From Zobellia laminariae (GTDB lineage Bacteria > Bacteroidota > Bacteroidia > Flavobacteriales > Flavobacteriaceae): 64,000 nucleotides of DNA. The stretch spans positions 999,130 through 1,063,129 of the forward strand of contig NZ_RCNS01000003.1 of assembly GCF_009725995.1 (NCBI RefSeq), in the 5' to 3' direction. Positions 17,685 to 26,728 of the stretch are shown piece by piece. The position numbers and the translations under genes are program-made. Each line of letters opens with the position of its first letter. Position 1 is the stretch's first letter. The notes under the pieces are model-generated. The model searched no databases and was not told the DNA's origin. It saw only the letters and a list, made by a program, of their open reading frames with translations.

Positions 17685-17704
17685 TTGACAGGCCATACTG
17701 TCAA
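17685..17704 (-). promoter_or_regulatory. Palindrome upstream of dgoD, candidate operator
   Basis: TTGACAG-GCCATA-CTGTCAA is a perfect 7-6-7 inverted repeat, 43 bases before the dgoD start. It is a plausible site for a GntR- or LacI-type repressor of galactonate use. No such regulator gene is in the window. Confidence 0.55.
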
Positions 17705-17795
17705 AAATTGATTTCCCTAAAGTAGTGAATAATTTTGAAGTGTAATTAATACGTTTAAAATAACACCTAAGAAATAGTAACTTCTTAACACAAAA

Positions 17796-17823
17796 AAAAC
17801 CTGTCCACTAATGGACAGGTTTT
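17796..17823 (-). terminator. Terminator of rimO
   Basis: AAAACCTGTCCA (17796-17807) and TGGACAGGTTTT (17812-17823) form a 12-bp stem with a 4-base loop. Read on the minus strand it is followed by a run of T from the A-tract at 17792-17799. It lies 37 bases after the rimO stop. Confidence 0.88.
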
Positions 17824-17860
17824 AAATTTTAATGAAATAATCCTGAAAGGATTTATCTAA

Positions 17861-19162
17861 CTATGCAGGCTCGCCGTATAAATCAAAATCGGCAGCTTCT
17901 GTAATCTTTATATTTACGAATTCACCTTGTTTTAAATAGAACTTAGTAGCATCTATCAAAACTTCGTTATCAACATCGGGAGAATCAAATTCCGTACGAC
18001 CAACAAAATGATTTCCTTCTTTACGGTCTATGATACAACGGAAAGTCTCTCCAATTTTATTTTGGTTCAACTCCCATGAAATCTGAGATTGTAATTCCAT
18101 GATCTCATTAGCCCTTTCCTGCTTAACATCTTCAGGAACATCATCTTCCAAAGAATGGGCATGTGTATTTTCTTCATGACTATATGTAAAACAACCTAAG
18201 CGCTCAAAACGCATCTCGGCTACCCAACTTTTTAAAGTCTGAAAATCTTCTTCCGTTTCTCCAGGATAACCAACTATCAACGTAGTACGAATAGTCATTT
18301 CAGGAACCGCAGCTCTAAACTCTTTCAACAATTTTGTTGTTTTAGCCTGTGTAGTCCCACGACGCATACTTTTTAGTATGGAATCTGAAATATGTTGTAA
18401 TGGAATATCTAAGTAATTACAGATTTTAGGCTCTTGCTTCATAACATCAAGCACATCCAAAGGAAAACCTGTTGGAAAAGCGTAATGCAACCTAATCCAT
18501 TCAATACCATCAACTTTTACCAAAGCCTGCAATAGCTCTGCTAAATTTCTCTTTTTATAAAGATCAAGTCCGTAGTAAGTCAGATCTTGCGCAATAAGAA
18601 TAAGTTCTTTTACCCCTTTTGCCGCTAATTTTTCAGACTCACTAACTAAATCTTCAATAGGTGTACTACGGTGCTTACCCCTCATAATAGGAATAGCACA
18701 GAATGAACAAGGTCTATCGCAACCTTCTGCAATCTTTAAATAGGCATAATTTTTTGGCGTGGTCGTTAAACGCTCACCAATTAGTTCATGCTTATAATCC
18801 GCACCAAGAGCCTTCAATAAATTAGGCAGTTCGCTAGTACCGAAATATTCGTCTACATTCGGGATTTCTTTTTGTAAATCGGGCTTATATCGCTCACTAA
18901 GACAACCGGTTACAAATACCTTATCTACTATACCGGCCTCTTTTTTCTGAACGTACTCTAAAATAGTATTAACACTTTCTTCTTTTGCATTCGCTATAAA
19001 TCCGCAGGTATTGATTACCACTACATTTCCCTCCTCTTCATGCACTACCTCTTTGTCGTTGGCACGCAACTGCCCCATGAGTATTTCGGAATCATACACG
19101 TTTTTCGAGCATCCCAAAGTGACTACATTTATTTTATTCTGCTTCTGCGTTTTCGTTCTCAT
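17861..19162 (-). CDS. rimO: Ribosomal protein S12 methylthiotransferase RimO
   Basis: A 433-residue radical-SAM enzyme with the three MTTase parts. The N-terminal UPF0004 domain binds a [4Fe-4S] cluster through C18 (TLGCSKN), C53 (NTCGF) and C87 (VTGCL). The radical-SAM motif CX3CX2C is C148-C152-C155 (EGCDRPCSFCAIP). A C-terminal TRAM domain covers about 370-433. RimO adds a methylthio group to the conserved Asp of ribosomal protein S12. TLGCSKNVYDSE and LIAQDLTYYGLD separate it from MiaB. The ATG at 19162 is preferred over one 36 bases upstream, because the -7 box at 19179-19186 lies between them. Confidence 0.95.
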   Translation of the reverse strand: MRTKTQKQNKINVVTLGCSKNVYDSEILMGQLRANDKEVVHEEEGNVVVINTCGFIANAKEESVNTILEYVQKKEAGIVDKVFVTGCLSERYKPDLQKEIPNVDEYFGTSELPNLLKALGADYKHELIGERLTTTPKNYAYLKIAEGCDRPCSFCAIPIMRGKHRSTPIEDLVSESEKLAAKGVKELILIAQDLTYYGLDLYKKRNLAELLQALVKVDGIEWIRLHYAFPTGFPLDVLDVMKQEPKICNYLDIPLQHISDSILKSMRRGTTQAKTTKLLKEFRAAVPEMTIRTTLIVGYPGETEEDFQTLKSWVAEMRFERLGCFTYSHEENTHAHSLEDDVPEDVKQERANEIMELQSQISWELNQNKIGETFRCIIDRKEGNHFVGRTEFDSPDVDNEVLIDATKFYLKQGEFVNIKITEAADFDLYGEPA

Positions 19163-19178
19163 AACTAGAAATTGAGCG

Positions 19179-19186
19179 CAAAAATA
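19179..19186 (-). promoter_or_regulatory. -7 box for rimO
   Basis: The minus strand reads TATTTTTG, an exact TAnnTTTG match, ending 16 bases before the ATG at 19162. It overlaps the extended open frame and so supports the shorter start. Confidence 0.5.
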
Positions 19187-19282
19187 CAACAAGATCAACG
19201 AACAGCTTCCTTTTGGTACGATTTCTTGTTGAATTGCGTTAAACTTTCATAACAAGTTGATGTCCAATAAGAAATCTAAGTC

Positions 19283-20377
19283 ATGAAATATATAACTTCT
19301 ACTATTCTGAGTCTTATTTTAGTAGTCCTCACTAGCTGTTCCAAAGACAAGGTAGAGCCCCAAATTGAGACGGAAGTTCAAGAGATGTACTTTCCTGCAA
19401 TAGCTGATACCGAATGGGAAACAATTACACCAGCCGAATTAAACTGGAACGAAACCGAAATAGCAGCTTTGAACACCTATTTAAAAAATAATAAGACCAA
19501 AGGATTCATGGTTTTGGTGGATGGGCGCATTGTAATAGAAGAATACTTTAATGGTCATAATGCAAATGCACAATGGACTTGGTTTTCCGCAGCCAAAAGC
19601 TTAACCGCTACCATTGCGGGTATTGCCCAAGAGGAAGGTTTACTAAATATTGAAGATAAAACATCTGATTATCTTGGCATGAATTGGAGTTCGTTACCCA
19701 CAGAGAAAGAAGACCTAATTACTGTACAACACCATCTAAGCATGACCACTGGTCTCACAGACCATGTGGGAGATTATATCCCATGGGTATGCACCACACC
19801 AAATTGCTTGGACTATACCGCAGATCCCGGAACACGTTGGGCCTACCACCAAGGCGCTTTTATTCTCCTTCAAGATATTCTTACCCAGACTACAGGTGTA
19901 GGCTTTCAAAGCTATGGAAAAGCAAAACTTGAAGACCGAATAGGAATGCAAGGGAATTGGACAAAAACATTAGGGCTAAACATTTATAATAGCAACACGC
20001 GTAGTATGGCTAGATTTGGACTGCTCGCCCTAAACAAAGGTACTTGGGATGACAACATTATTATTAGTGAAGATTACTTCAATGAAATGACTACTACTTC
20101 CCAAGAACTTAATAAAAGTTATGGTTATCTCTGGTGGCTTAATGGAAAGCAAAGCTATATGGGAACCACTTCTCAACAAGTTGTTGCTAGTAACCTCATA
20201 CCAGACGCACCTTCTGATTTATTTGCTGCGCTAGGTGCAAATGACCAGAAAATCTATGTAGTACCTAGTAAGAGCTTGGTAGTTGTTAGATCTGGCGAAA
20301 CTGCCGGAGAAACACAATTAGGACTCTCTAGTTTTGATAATGAATTATGGAAAAAACTGAATGCAATTATGAATTAA
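19283..20377 (+). CDS. Beta-lactamase-family serine hydrolase lipoprotein
   Basis: A 364-residue lipoprotein: the signal peptide ends in the lipobox LTSC (Cys19). The catalytic domain follows the class C beta-lactamase/penicillin-binding fold, with SxxK at S102-A-A-K105 (WFSAAKSLTATIAG). The second motif is likely Y188 in WAYHQGAF, where YxN is replaced by Y-H-Q. The KTG-like box is probably VRSGETAG near the C-terminus. Such proteins are peptidases or esterases of peptidoglycan or small esters, and activity against antibiotics cannot be assumed. Its stop is six bases from the stop of convergent ftsY with no obvious terminator between. Confidence 0.85.
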   Translation: MKYITSTILSLILVVLTSCSKDKVEPQIETEVQEMYFPAIADTEWETITPAELNWNETEIAALNTYLKNNKTKGFMVLVDGRIVIEEYFNGHNANAQWTWFSAAKSLTATIAGIAQEEGLLNIEDKTSDYLGMNWSSLPTEKEDLITVQHHLSMTTGLTDHVGDYIPWVCTTPNCLDYTADPGTRWAYHQGAFILLQDILTQTTGVGFQSYGKAKLEDRIGMQGNWTKTLGLNIYNSNTRSMARFGLLALNKGTWDDNIIISEDYFNEMTTTSQELNKSYGYLWWLNGKQSYMGTTSQQVVASNLIPDAPSDLFAALGANDQKIYVVPSKSLVVVRSGETAGETQLGLSSFDNELWKKLNAIMN

Positions 20378-20383
20378 ATATAA

Positions 20384-21340
20384 TTACACATTAAAGAATG
20401 AGTCTACAAATTCATGCTTATTAAACACCTGTAGATCTTCAATGCCCTCACCAACACCAATATACTTTACAGGAATTTGAAATTGATCAGATATACCAAT
20501 AACAACTCCTCCTTTTGCTGTACCGTCTAATTTTGTGACCGCTAATGAAGTAACTTCTGTTGCCTTGGTAAATTCCTTGGCTTGCTCAAAAGCATTTTGA
20601 CCCGTAGAACCGTCAAGCACCAACATAACCTCATGAGGCGTATTGTCTACTACTTTTTGCATTACTCGTTTTACCTTGGTCAACTCGTTCATTAAGTTCA
20701 CCTTATTATGAAGACGACCTGCAGTATCTATAATCACAACATCTGCATCTTGCTTAACTGCAGAACTTAAAGTATCAAAAGCAACTGACGCGGGGTCGCT
20801 ACCCATACTTTGTTTTACGATGGGCACATCGACTCGATCTGCCCAAACTTGTAATTGATCTATAGCCGCAGCACGAAAAGTATCCGCAGCACCTAAAACT
20901 ACTTTTAAACCTTGCTTTTTAAATTGATAAGCTAATTTACCAATGGTTGTAGTTTTACCCACACCATTAACACCAACTACCATAATTACGTAAGGCTTTT
21001 TATCTTTTGGTACTGAAAATTCTGTTTCACTACCAAGATTGGTTTCCGAAAGAAGACCAGAGATTTCCTCCCGAAGAATAGTATTGAGCTCTTCCGTGCC
21101 CATATATTTATCCCTAGAAACACGAGCCTCTATACGCTCTATGATTTTAAGGGTTGTAGTTACTCCAACATCCGAAGAAACAAGAACTTCCTCCAGATTA
21201 TCCAATACATCATCATCTACTTTAGACTTACCCGCGACAGCTTTACTAAGCTTAGAGAGAAAAGAAGTTTTTGTTTTCTCTAAGCCCTTATCAAGGCTTT
21301 CCTTTTTCTTTGAAGAAAATATATTCTTGAATAAACTCAT
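20384..21340 (-). CDS. ftsY: Signal recognition particle receptor FtsY
   Basis: A 318-residue SRP GTPase. The N-domain helices cover about 25-100. The NG domain has the P-loop VVGVNGVGKTTTIGKLA (about 121-137), the insertion segment AADTFRAAAIDQLQVWA near 152-168, DTAGRLHNK near 205 and TKLDGTAKGG near 267. It docks ribosome-SRP complexes at the inner membrane. The acidic A-domain of E. coli FtsY is replaced by a short basic stretch (KKKESLDKGLEKTKTS), as is common in Bacteroidetes. It lies downstream of rpmB-rpmG-DUF4295, separated by a terminator. Confidence 0.96.
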   Translation of the reverse strand: MSLFKNIFSSKKKESLDKGLEKTKTSFLSKLSKAVAGKSKVDDDVLDNLEEVLVSSDVGVTTTLKIIERIEARVSRDKYMGTEELNTILREEISGLLSETNLGSETEFSVPKDKKPYVIMVVGVNGVGKTTTIGKLAYQFKKQGLKVVLGAADTFRAAAIDQLQVWADRVDVPIVKQSMGSDPASVAFDTLSSAVKQDADVVIIDTAGRLHNKVNLMNELTKVKRVMQKVVDNTPHEVMLVLDGSTGQNAFEQAKEFTKATEVTSLAVTKLDGTAKGGVVIGISDQFQIPVKYIGVGEGIEDLQVFNKHEFVDSFFNV

Positions 21341-21472
21341 GTGTTCTTTGTATTAATAGTCTCAAAGATAATAAAGTAAGCTGGAAGTTTTTACTTTAAA
21401 TGATACTACAATTACTTGAAGGACAACTGCTACTAGTGAGTGCTTCCTTAACCTAGATGGTAACCAACAAAA

Positions 21473-21499
21473 AAAGCCCCTTCTTAATGAAGAGGCTTT
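21473..21499 (-). terminator. Terminator after the DUF4295 gene
   Basis: AAAGCCCCTTC (21473-21483) pairs with GAAGAGGCTTT (21489-21499) with one mismatch. Read on the minus strand it runs into a T-tract (A-run at 21467-21475). It separates the ribosomal-protein block from ftsY. Confidence 0.75.
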
Positions 21500-21518
21500 A
21501 TAATACTTTAAAAGTATC

Positions 21519-21671
21519 TTACTTTTTAGACAACCAATCGTTGACCGCTTCTGGGGCCATAACTGACTCAACAAAAGTATATGATCCACTTTTTTCTGAT
21601 TTCACCATCTTGATGGCTTTTGTCAATCTCTTTGAACTTGTCTGTAAACTTGCTACCGTCTTTTTTGCCAT
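21519..21671 (-). CDS. DUF4295 family small basic protein
   Basis: A 50-residue basic protein read from ATG at 21671 to TAA at 21519. The start MAKKTVASLQT, the centre KAIKMVKSEKSGSYTF and the end APEAVNDWLSKK match the DUF4295 family as I know it. The family is restricted to Bacteroidetes and is regularly found directly after rpmG. It is a likely ribosome-associated protein or a lineage-specific ribosomal component, although no function is established from the sequence. It is 37 bases after rpmG and followed by a terminator. Confidence 0.88.
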   Translation of the reverse strand: MAKKTVASLQTSSKRLTKAIKMVKSEKSGSYTFVESVMAPEAVNDWLSKK

Positions 21672-21708
21672 GACTAATATGCTTTTATGTTCTCGTTAAA
21701 ACGAAAAC

Positions 21709-21891
21709 TTATTTAATCTCCTTATGGATTGTCATCCTCTTCAAAATAGGATTGAACTTTTTAATCTCCATTCTTTCCGGAGTGTTCTTTTTGTTCTTGG
21801 TAGTAATGTACCTTGAAGTACCTGGTTGTCCCGACTCTTTGTGCTCGGTACATTCCAAAATTACTTGTATTCTATTTCCTTTCTTTGCCAT
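21709..21891 (-). CDS. rpmG: 50S ribosomal protein L33
   Basis: A 60-residue basic protein. [45 protein letters not shown] follows the L33 pattern of Bacteroidetes. The zinc-binding CxxC pairs found in some L33 paralogues are absent, so this is the zinc-free form. It lies 11 bases after rpmB in the order rpmB-rpmG-DUF4295. Confidence 0.95.
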   Translation of the reverse strand: MAKKGNRIQVILECTEHKESGQPGTSRYITTKNKKNTPERMEIKKFNPILKRMTIHKEIK

Positions 21892-21902
21892 CGTATTCTA
21901 GC

Positions 21903-22139
21903 TTATTTTACCAATCCTTCTGCCTTCGCGTCTTTCAAAACAGCAGAAATACCCTTTTTGTTGATAATCTTCAACGCCTTTGCAGAAACCTTTAAGGTTA
22001 CCCAACGGTCCTCTTCGGGAATATAAAAACGTTTCTTAGAAAGATTGACATTGAATCTTCTTTTAGTCTTATTTATAGAAAACGATACGTTGTTTCCAAA
22101 CATCGCTCTCTTTCCCGTAATTTCACAAACTTTTGACAT
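21903..22139 (-). CDS. rpmB: 50S ribosomal protein L28
   Basis: A 78-residue basic protein with the L28 pattern: MSKVCEITGKRAMFGNNVSFSINKTKR at the N-terminus and RWVTLKVSAKALKIINKKG in the second half. It is the first gene of the rpmB-rpmG-DUF4295 unit. The promoter directly upstream has both the -33 and -7 elements at ideal spacing, fitting a strongly expressed gene. Confidence 0.96.
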   Translation of the reverse strand: MSKVCEITGKRAMFGNNVSFSINKTKRRFNVNLSKKRFYIPEEDRWVTLKVSAKALKIINKKGISAVLKDAKAEGLVK

Positions 22140-22166
22140 CCCGCAGATTTTTCTTTAAACAGGGTG

Positions 22167-22197
22167 CAAATTTATGTCATTTTTATGGATGCACAAA
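22167..22197 (-). promoter_or_regulatory. Complete promoter for the rpmB operon
   Basis: On the minus strand TTTG (22197-22194), 19 bases, then TAAATTTG (22174-22167). This is an exact match to the Bacteroidetes consensus TTTG-N19-TAnnTTTG. The rpmB start lies 27 bases downstream. Confidence 0.75.
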
Positions 22198-22205
22198 ACA
22201 ATATT

Positions 22206-23456
22206 TCAGATTTTTGAAATTTCTTTTTGCAATAGCTCTAAAGCCTTGTTCACCGACTTCTCCACAATGCGCTCTCTATGGTTGCCCATATTGAATTCAT
22301 GAGCATAAACACCACTAGGAGTTGCTATAGCAATAAAGACCGTTCCAATCTCTGCATCTGAGTCACCTTTTGTTGGTCCGGCATTTCCTGTAGTAGCAAT
22401 TGCGTAATGGGTTTTGAACAAATGCCTTACATTTTCTGCCATCTCCATAGCTACTTCCGCACTCACAACAGAATATGTTACAATGACATCTCTGGGGACC
22501 TTAAGAACATTTATCTTAGCTTCGGTAGCGTAGCTCACAACACTGCCTTTAAAGTAAGCTGAAGCGCCTGGCAAGGCTGTTAGTTGTTCAGCAATTTTAC
22601 CTCCCGTAAAACTCTCTGCTGTAGACAGCGTTAAATTTTTCTCGGTAAATAGTTTAGCGACCACTTGCTCTAAAGTCTCCTCGTCTTCAGTGCCATATAC
22701 AATATCGCCAATTAACGGGTATAGTTTTTTAAGTTCTGCTTCTACGGCTTCTTCTAGTTCTTGCTTATTTGATCCTTTAGCACTCAATCGTAACCTTACT
22801 TTTCCCAAATTTGGCAAATATGCCAATTTGATAAACGCAGGTAAATTATTTTCCCAATCTTCTATTTTTTCAGCAATAGCGCTTTCACCTAAACCATAAG
22901 TAACAACAGTTCTATGCAAAATAAAGGGACGATTAAAATCTGAAATGATTTTTGGAATGACCTTGTCCGTCATTAAATTTTTCATTTCATAAGGAACTCC
23001 GGGAAGCGAAACAAATGCTACACCGTTTTCTTGTATCCACATGCCAGGTGCAGTACCAAATGCATTATGTAAAACTGTAGCCTTGGATGGAACCAGAGCT
23101 TGTTTTTTATTGATATCCGATATGGGTGTAGAAGTAATATACTTTTTAAACAGTTCTTCCACATGTGCTAGAACACCTGTGTCTTCTACCAAGGTATCAT
23201 TAAAAAACTCACACAGGGTATGCTTGGTAATATCATCTTTGGTCGGACCAAGACCTCCGGTTATGATAACAACTTGAACTCTCTTTTTAGCATCTTCTAG
23301 CGCTTGAAGAATATGTTCCTTGTCATCCTGAATTGAAGTAATCTGATAAACAGACACTCCAATTTTATTAAGTTCTTTGGAGATAAAAACGGAATTGGTA
23401 TCAACAATCTGACCAATTAGAATTTCATCGCCAATGGTAATAATTTCGGCAAGCAT
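22206..23456 (-). CDS. cinA: CinA: NMN amidohydrolase / competence-damage protein
   Basis: A 416-residue two-domain protein. The N-terminal MoCF-like domain (about 1-170, with [16 protein letters not shown] and [10 protein letters not shown]) is an ADP-ribose/FAD pyrophosphatase-type domain in relatives. The CinA-C domain (about 260-410) carries [17 protein letters not shown] near 278, with the catalytic Ser conserved although the usual C after it is F, and [21 protein letters not shown] near 350. CinA-C deamidates nicotinamide mononucleotide in pyridine nucleotide salvage. Its ATG shares one base with the stop of the upstream Hpt gene (TGATG), so translation is coupled. Confidence 0.93.
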   Translation of the reverse strand: MLAEIITIGDEILIGQIVDTNSVFISKELNKIGVSVYQITSIQDDKEHILQALEDAKKRVQVVIITGGLGPTKDDITKHTLCEFFNDTLVEDTGVLAHVEELFKKYITSTPISDINKKQALVPSKATVLHNAFGTAPGMWIQENGVAFVSLPGVPYEMKNLMTDKVIPKIISDFNRPFILHRTVVTYGLGESAIAEKIEDWENNLPAFIKLAYLPNLGKVRLRLSAKGSNKQELEEAVEAELKKLYPLIGDIVYGTEDEETLEQVVAKLFTEKNLTLSTAESFTGGKIAEQLTALPGASAYFKGSVVSYATEAKINVLKVPRDVIVTYSVVSAEVAMEMAENVRHLFKTHYAIATTGNAGPTKGDSDAEIGTVFIAIATPSGVYAHEFNMGNHRERIVEKSVNKALELLQKEISKI

Positions 23457-23794
23457 CAGATATTGAAATCTTTTTTCAACTCAGATACCACCTGATATAT
23501 GTCTTTTTTCAACAATGGAAAAACCACTTGTATCTCGGACATATTGGCTTCTGCCTTCCCTAAAGTTTCTATTTGTAAGGCCGCGGCACGAGTCTGCTCC
23601 ATACCCAGCAAATCTACATTGGGCTTAATTTTATGAGCTAATTTGTAAACCTGGTCATGGTTTTGCTCATTTAACGCAATTTCAAGAAGCTCAAGATCCT
23701 GTGGCACTTCTTCTAAAAATACTGAAATAACAGAGTTGATGAAATCTTCATCTCCTTCAGCCATTTCATTGATTTTATCAAGATTGTAAATCAT
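23456..23794 (-). CDS. Stand-alone Hpt (histidine phosphotransfer) domain protein
   Basis: A 112-residue helical protein with the HPt signature [14 protein letters not shown], whose His (about H53) is the expected phospho-acceptor. [16 protein letters not shown] precedes it, as in other Hpt helices. It should relay phosphate between a hybrid histidine kinase and a response regulator, but none is encoded nearby. It overlaps both neighbours by one base: its ATG sits in the FAH-gene stop (TAATG) and its stop in the cinA start (TGATG). This four-gene coupled operon with an orphan Hpt is unexpected. Confidence 0.88.
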   Translation of the reverse strand: MIYNLDKINEMAEGDEDFINSVISVFLEEVPQDLELLEIALNEQNHDQVYKLAHKIKPNVDLLGMEQTRAAALQIETLGKAEANMSEIQVVFPLLKKDIYQVVSELKKDFNI

Positions 23795-24405
23795 TATTTT
23801 ACTTTTAAATGGAAAAGTTCACGCCCCTCCAGAACCCCCGAAAGGTAGTCATTTGCTTCAATTCTACCAACACCTGCTGGTGTTCCAGTAAATATTACAT
23901 CGCCTTTTTTTAACATAAAGAATTGAGAAACGTACGAAACAAGCTCATCTATCTTCCAGAGCATGAGACCAGTATTCCCCTTTTGCACTTCTCTTTCATT
24001 CTTTAATAAAGAGAAATTTATATTGTTCAAATCCTTAAAATCTGTCTTTGGAAGCCACTCTCCTATGACCGCTGCACCATCAAAACCTTTTGCTTTTTCC
24101 CAAGGAAGACCTTTTTCTTTTAGTTTGGATTGCAGGTCTCTAGCCGTAAAATCTATACCCAAACCTATCTCATTATAATAATTATGGGCAAATTTCTCAC
24201 TAATATGCTTTCCTACTTTTTTTATCTTAACGAGCACTTCAACTTCATAGTGTACGTCTTTAGAAAAATCAGGAATATAGAAATCCTGTTCTTTTGGCAA
24301 GATTGCAGAATCTGGCTTAATAAAAACTACAGGTTCTTCAGGCCTTTCATTAGCCAACTCCTCTATATGCTCAGTATAGTTTCTACCGATACAGATAATT
24401 TTCAT
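23794..24405 (-). CDS. Fumarylacetoacetate hydrolase family protein
   Basis: A 203-residue FAH-fold enzyme. MKIICIGRNYTEHIEEL is the usual start. The metal-binding residues are in VHYEVEVLVKIKKVGKHI (Glu pair near 66-68) and LGIDFTARDLQ near 96. WEKAKGFDGAAVIGEW and GDVIFTGTPAGVG near 172-185 are signature blocks. Single-domain members act on acylpyruvates, oxaloacetate or 2-hydroxyhepta-2,4-diene-1,7-dioates, and the substrate cannot be set here. The ATG at 24405 gives the conserved start, while a longer upstream frame has no family similarity. It lies 20 bases after the exonuclease gene and overlaps the Hpt gene. Confidence 0.9.
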   Translation of the reverse strand: MKIICIGRNYTEHIEELANERPEEPVVFIKPDSAILPKEQDFYIPDFSKDVHYEVEVLVKIKKVGKHISEKFAHNYYNEIGLGIDFTARDLQSKLKEKGLPWEKAKGFDGAAVIGEWLPKTDFKDLNNINFSLLKNEREVQKGNTGLMLWKIDELVSYVSQFFMLKKGDVIFTGTPAGVGRIEANDYLSGVLEGRELFHLKVK

Positions 24406-24425
24406 TGAAACCTTTTTAAAATTTT

Positions 24426-25202
24426 CTAACCTAACTTGTTGTTGAGCTGACTCAATTTTACTTGTGTCAACACCTTTTTGGTGTACAGGGGAAAATCGGC
24501 ATTTAGAATCCACCCGAAGTAGCCAGGTTCCTTCTCAAGTACATCTAATACTTTTCTGCCTTTATGTTTACCAAATGCAAAAACCTCAGCACCATCTTCA
24601 TCATATCCTAAGAAGCCTGCAAAATCTGCAAACTGGCGATGAGTAGAAAATTCAGCTAATTTTTTCACATTGTTCTCTAGTTCCGGATATTTATCCAATT
24701 GCGACAATAAAACCTCATATGTTGCTAGCGTATCCGCTTCTGCACTATGGGCATCTGTAAGGTCTTTATCGCAATAAAACTTGTAAGCTGCCACTAAAGT
24801 TCGTTTTTCCATTTTATGGAATATAGTTTGAACATCTATAGAAACCATGCTCTTCATATCAAAGTCTAGCTCTGCACGCAACATTTCTTCAGCCAATAGC
24901 GGAATATCAAAACGGTCAGAATTAAATCCGCCCAAATCACAATCCTTTATCATGGCATAAATAGTCCTAGAAAGTTCTTTAAAAGTTGGCTCATTGGCCA
25001 CTTTTTCATTGGAAATACCATGAATAGCAACCACCTCTTCAGGGATTTCCATTTCTGGATTTACCAACCAGGTCTTACTTTCTTTATTCCCGTTAGGATA
25101 TACTTTTAAAACAGATATTTCTACAATTCGGTCTTTGGCAACATTGGTACCCGTAGTTTCCAAATCAAAAAAACAAATGGGACGCGTGAGATTAAGCTCC
25201 AT
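24426..25202 (-). CDS. DnaQ-like 3'-5' exonuclease
   Basis: A 258-residue DEDDh exonuclease. Exo I is FFDLETTG (D13 and E15). Exo II is in LGGFNSDRFDIPLL near 89-102. Exo III is DAHSAEADTLATYEVL near 153-168 with His and Asp. The last 80 residues (EVFAFGKHKGRKVLDVLEKEPGYFGWILNADFP) resemble the small DUF3820-like module often attached to such nucleases. It could act as a proofreading or RNA/DNA trimming enzyme. ATG 25202 is preferred over an upstream ATG because the -7 box lies at 25223-25230. It leads the exonuclease-FAH-Hpt-cinA operon. Confidence 0.9.
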   Translation of the reverse strand: MELNLTRPICFFDLETTGTNVAKDRIVEISVLKVYPNGNKESKTWLVNPEMEIPEEVVAIHGISNEKVANEPTFKELSRTIYAMIKDCDLGGFNSDRFDIPLLAEEMLRAELDFDMKSMVSIDVQTIFHKMEKRTLVAAYKFYCDKDLTDAHSAEADTLATYEVLLSQLDKYPELENNVKKLAEFSTHRQFADFAGFLGYDEDGAEVFAFGKHKGRKVLDVLEKEPGYFGWILNADFPLYTKKVLTQVKLSQLNNKLG

Positions 25203-25222
25203 GTTTTTCGCTATTTTTTTAA

Positions 25223-25230
25223 CAAAGATA
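25223..25230 (-). promoter_or_regulatory. -7 box for the exonuclease operon
   Basis: The minus strand reads TATCTTTG, an exact TAnnTTTG match. It ends 20 bases before the ATG at 25202. Confidence 0.5.
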
Positions 25231-25287
25231 CTATTTAACAAGGTTCAAGAAAACATATCTATACTTTTCTTAATAAAGAAAATACCA

Positions 25288-26565
25288 CTACAATCTTGTA
25301 TTTATTACATTATTGAAAGCTGAACCAAAGGTATAACTAAGCCCTACGCTAAGACTGGTCTCATAATCCGTAGCAATCTGCTTTTGTTGTAGCAATACAT
25401 CCTCTAAAGAAGCATCTCCACCAGGTAAATTTATTTGATCTCTAATTAACTCAAATCTTCCCGAAAACCGAGCTGCGAGACCCTTTAAAAGACGTACGGA
25501 AAAACTACCGTTCAGCTGAATTCTATTCTTGGTAAAATCGTTCAAAAAGGTAGATCCAATTAAGCGGGCATATACATTACCCCAAGGTTGACGATACCTT
25601 ACCTGTACATCTAGGGAGTGACTGAAGACACCTTCCGTATCTTTAAGGTAAATGGTCTGCTCTATATAATCATTATGAAAATAACCGATTTTATAAGCAA
25701 AAACGATTTCTCTACGTAGTACCTCTTTGTAAGGATAGATATTATATTCTATTGCTGGCCTGGCGTAATATCTAAAGTCCAGATTCGTAAAAGTATTATG
25801 TTGCACACCACCAAAAACACCTGCAGACCAATGATCTGACAAACTAGCTACGACACTAGCATCTGCAGAATACCTGAAGCGCTCGCTTGTAAAAGTTTCA
25901 TCATCGTTGATGATTTCTTTATTTGCTTGGTTAATTTGCAAATCACTTCGGATCCGTAGTTTTTCCGTTACATGATCACTTTGAAAACCCAATTCGTATT
26001 CAAATTCCTTACGGCTAGACTCCCTTTTAATCTTTGCCTCTCCATAGACTTCAAAAATCCAATTGTTCCAAGGATCCCTAAAATCAACTTCTTGAATCTC
26101 ACCAAGCCCATCCTTATTAACAGTATACGTGATATTTTCCGCCAAGTCCGACTCTAAAACGTACTGAAGAAGACCCGACTGTACTTTTTTCAAAAGTCCT
26201 TTACGGACCTCATCATCCGTCATACTTGCCGTACTATCATAGGTGAGCTTGCCAAAGATATCTTTATAATCATCTACACCCTCAAATTCTAGCATGTACG
26301 TACGCCCACCACTACCATTGGTAACGTCATAAATAAAAAGTTTTATATTGGCTTGCCCTTGATCACGAACGTGACTAACATAATTAATTTCCTGCCGTAG
26401 ATAATTCTTCTCGCAGTTACAATCTATATAAAGTTTTAAGGCCTCTTTTACCTCATTACCTTCACCCTCTTCTTGCGCAAATACCAAAAGAGGAACGATA
26501 AACAAAAAGAAGCATAACAAATTTAAAATTTGTCGTGAGGACGTGTTGAAATTTCTATTTGGCAT
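25288..26565 (-). CDS. Predicted outer-membrane beta-barrel protein, unknown function
   Basis: A 425-residue exported protein. The signal peptide (ILNLLCFFLFIVPLLVFAQ) ends near residue 31. Residues about 40-170 form a domain with DCNCEKNYLRQEINYVSHVRD and a GKLTYDSTASMTDDEVRKGLLKKVQSGLLQYV stretch. From about 175 to the end there are alternating amphipathic strands (FEVYGEAKIKRESSRKEFEYELGF, SAGVFGGVQHNTF, VRYRQPWGNVYARLIGSTFL, SLSVGLSYTFGSAFNNVINTRL), as expected of a barrel. I do not recognise the family. The Cys-x-Cys near 48-50 is unusual for such a protein. It appears monocistronic. Confidence 0.75.
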   Translation of the reverse strand: MPNRNFNTSSRQILNLLCFFLFIVPLLVFAQEEGEGNEVKEALKLYIDCNCEKNYLRQEINYVSHVRDQGQANIKLFIYDVTNGSGGRTYMLEFEGVDDYKDIFGKLTYDSTASMTDDEVRKGLLKKVQSGLLQYVLESDLAENITYTVNKDGLGEIQEVDFRDPWNNWIFEVYGEAKIKRESSRKEFEYELGFQSDHVTEKLRIRSDLQINQANKEIINDDETFTSERFRYSADASVVASLSDHWSAGVFGGVQHNTFTNLDFRYYARPAIEYNIYPYKEVLRREIVFAYKIGYFHNDYIEQTIYLKDTEGVFSHSLDVQVRYRQPWGNVYARLIGSTFLNDFTKNRIQLNGSFSVRLLKGLAARFSGRFELIRDQINLPGGDASLEDVLLQQKQIATDYETSLSVGLSYTFGSAFNNVINTRL

Positions 26566-26728
26566 TATTGGTTTGGAAAGCCTTATGGATAATTATCTAT
26601 CGCATGAAAATAAGATTATTAATCTATTTTTCGCGAAAGCGTACCGAAAAACCAAAATTATTCACAGATTTTAAAGAAATATAACTTTAAAATAAGAATG
26701 CCTCAACAGAAAAGTGTGTAGAGAACAC

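Noticed and set aside
23794..24513. Longer start for the FAH-family protein
   Set aside because: The extra 36 residues overlap the exonuclease gene and lack family similarity, while MKIICIGRNY is the typical start.
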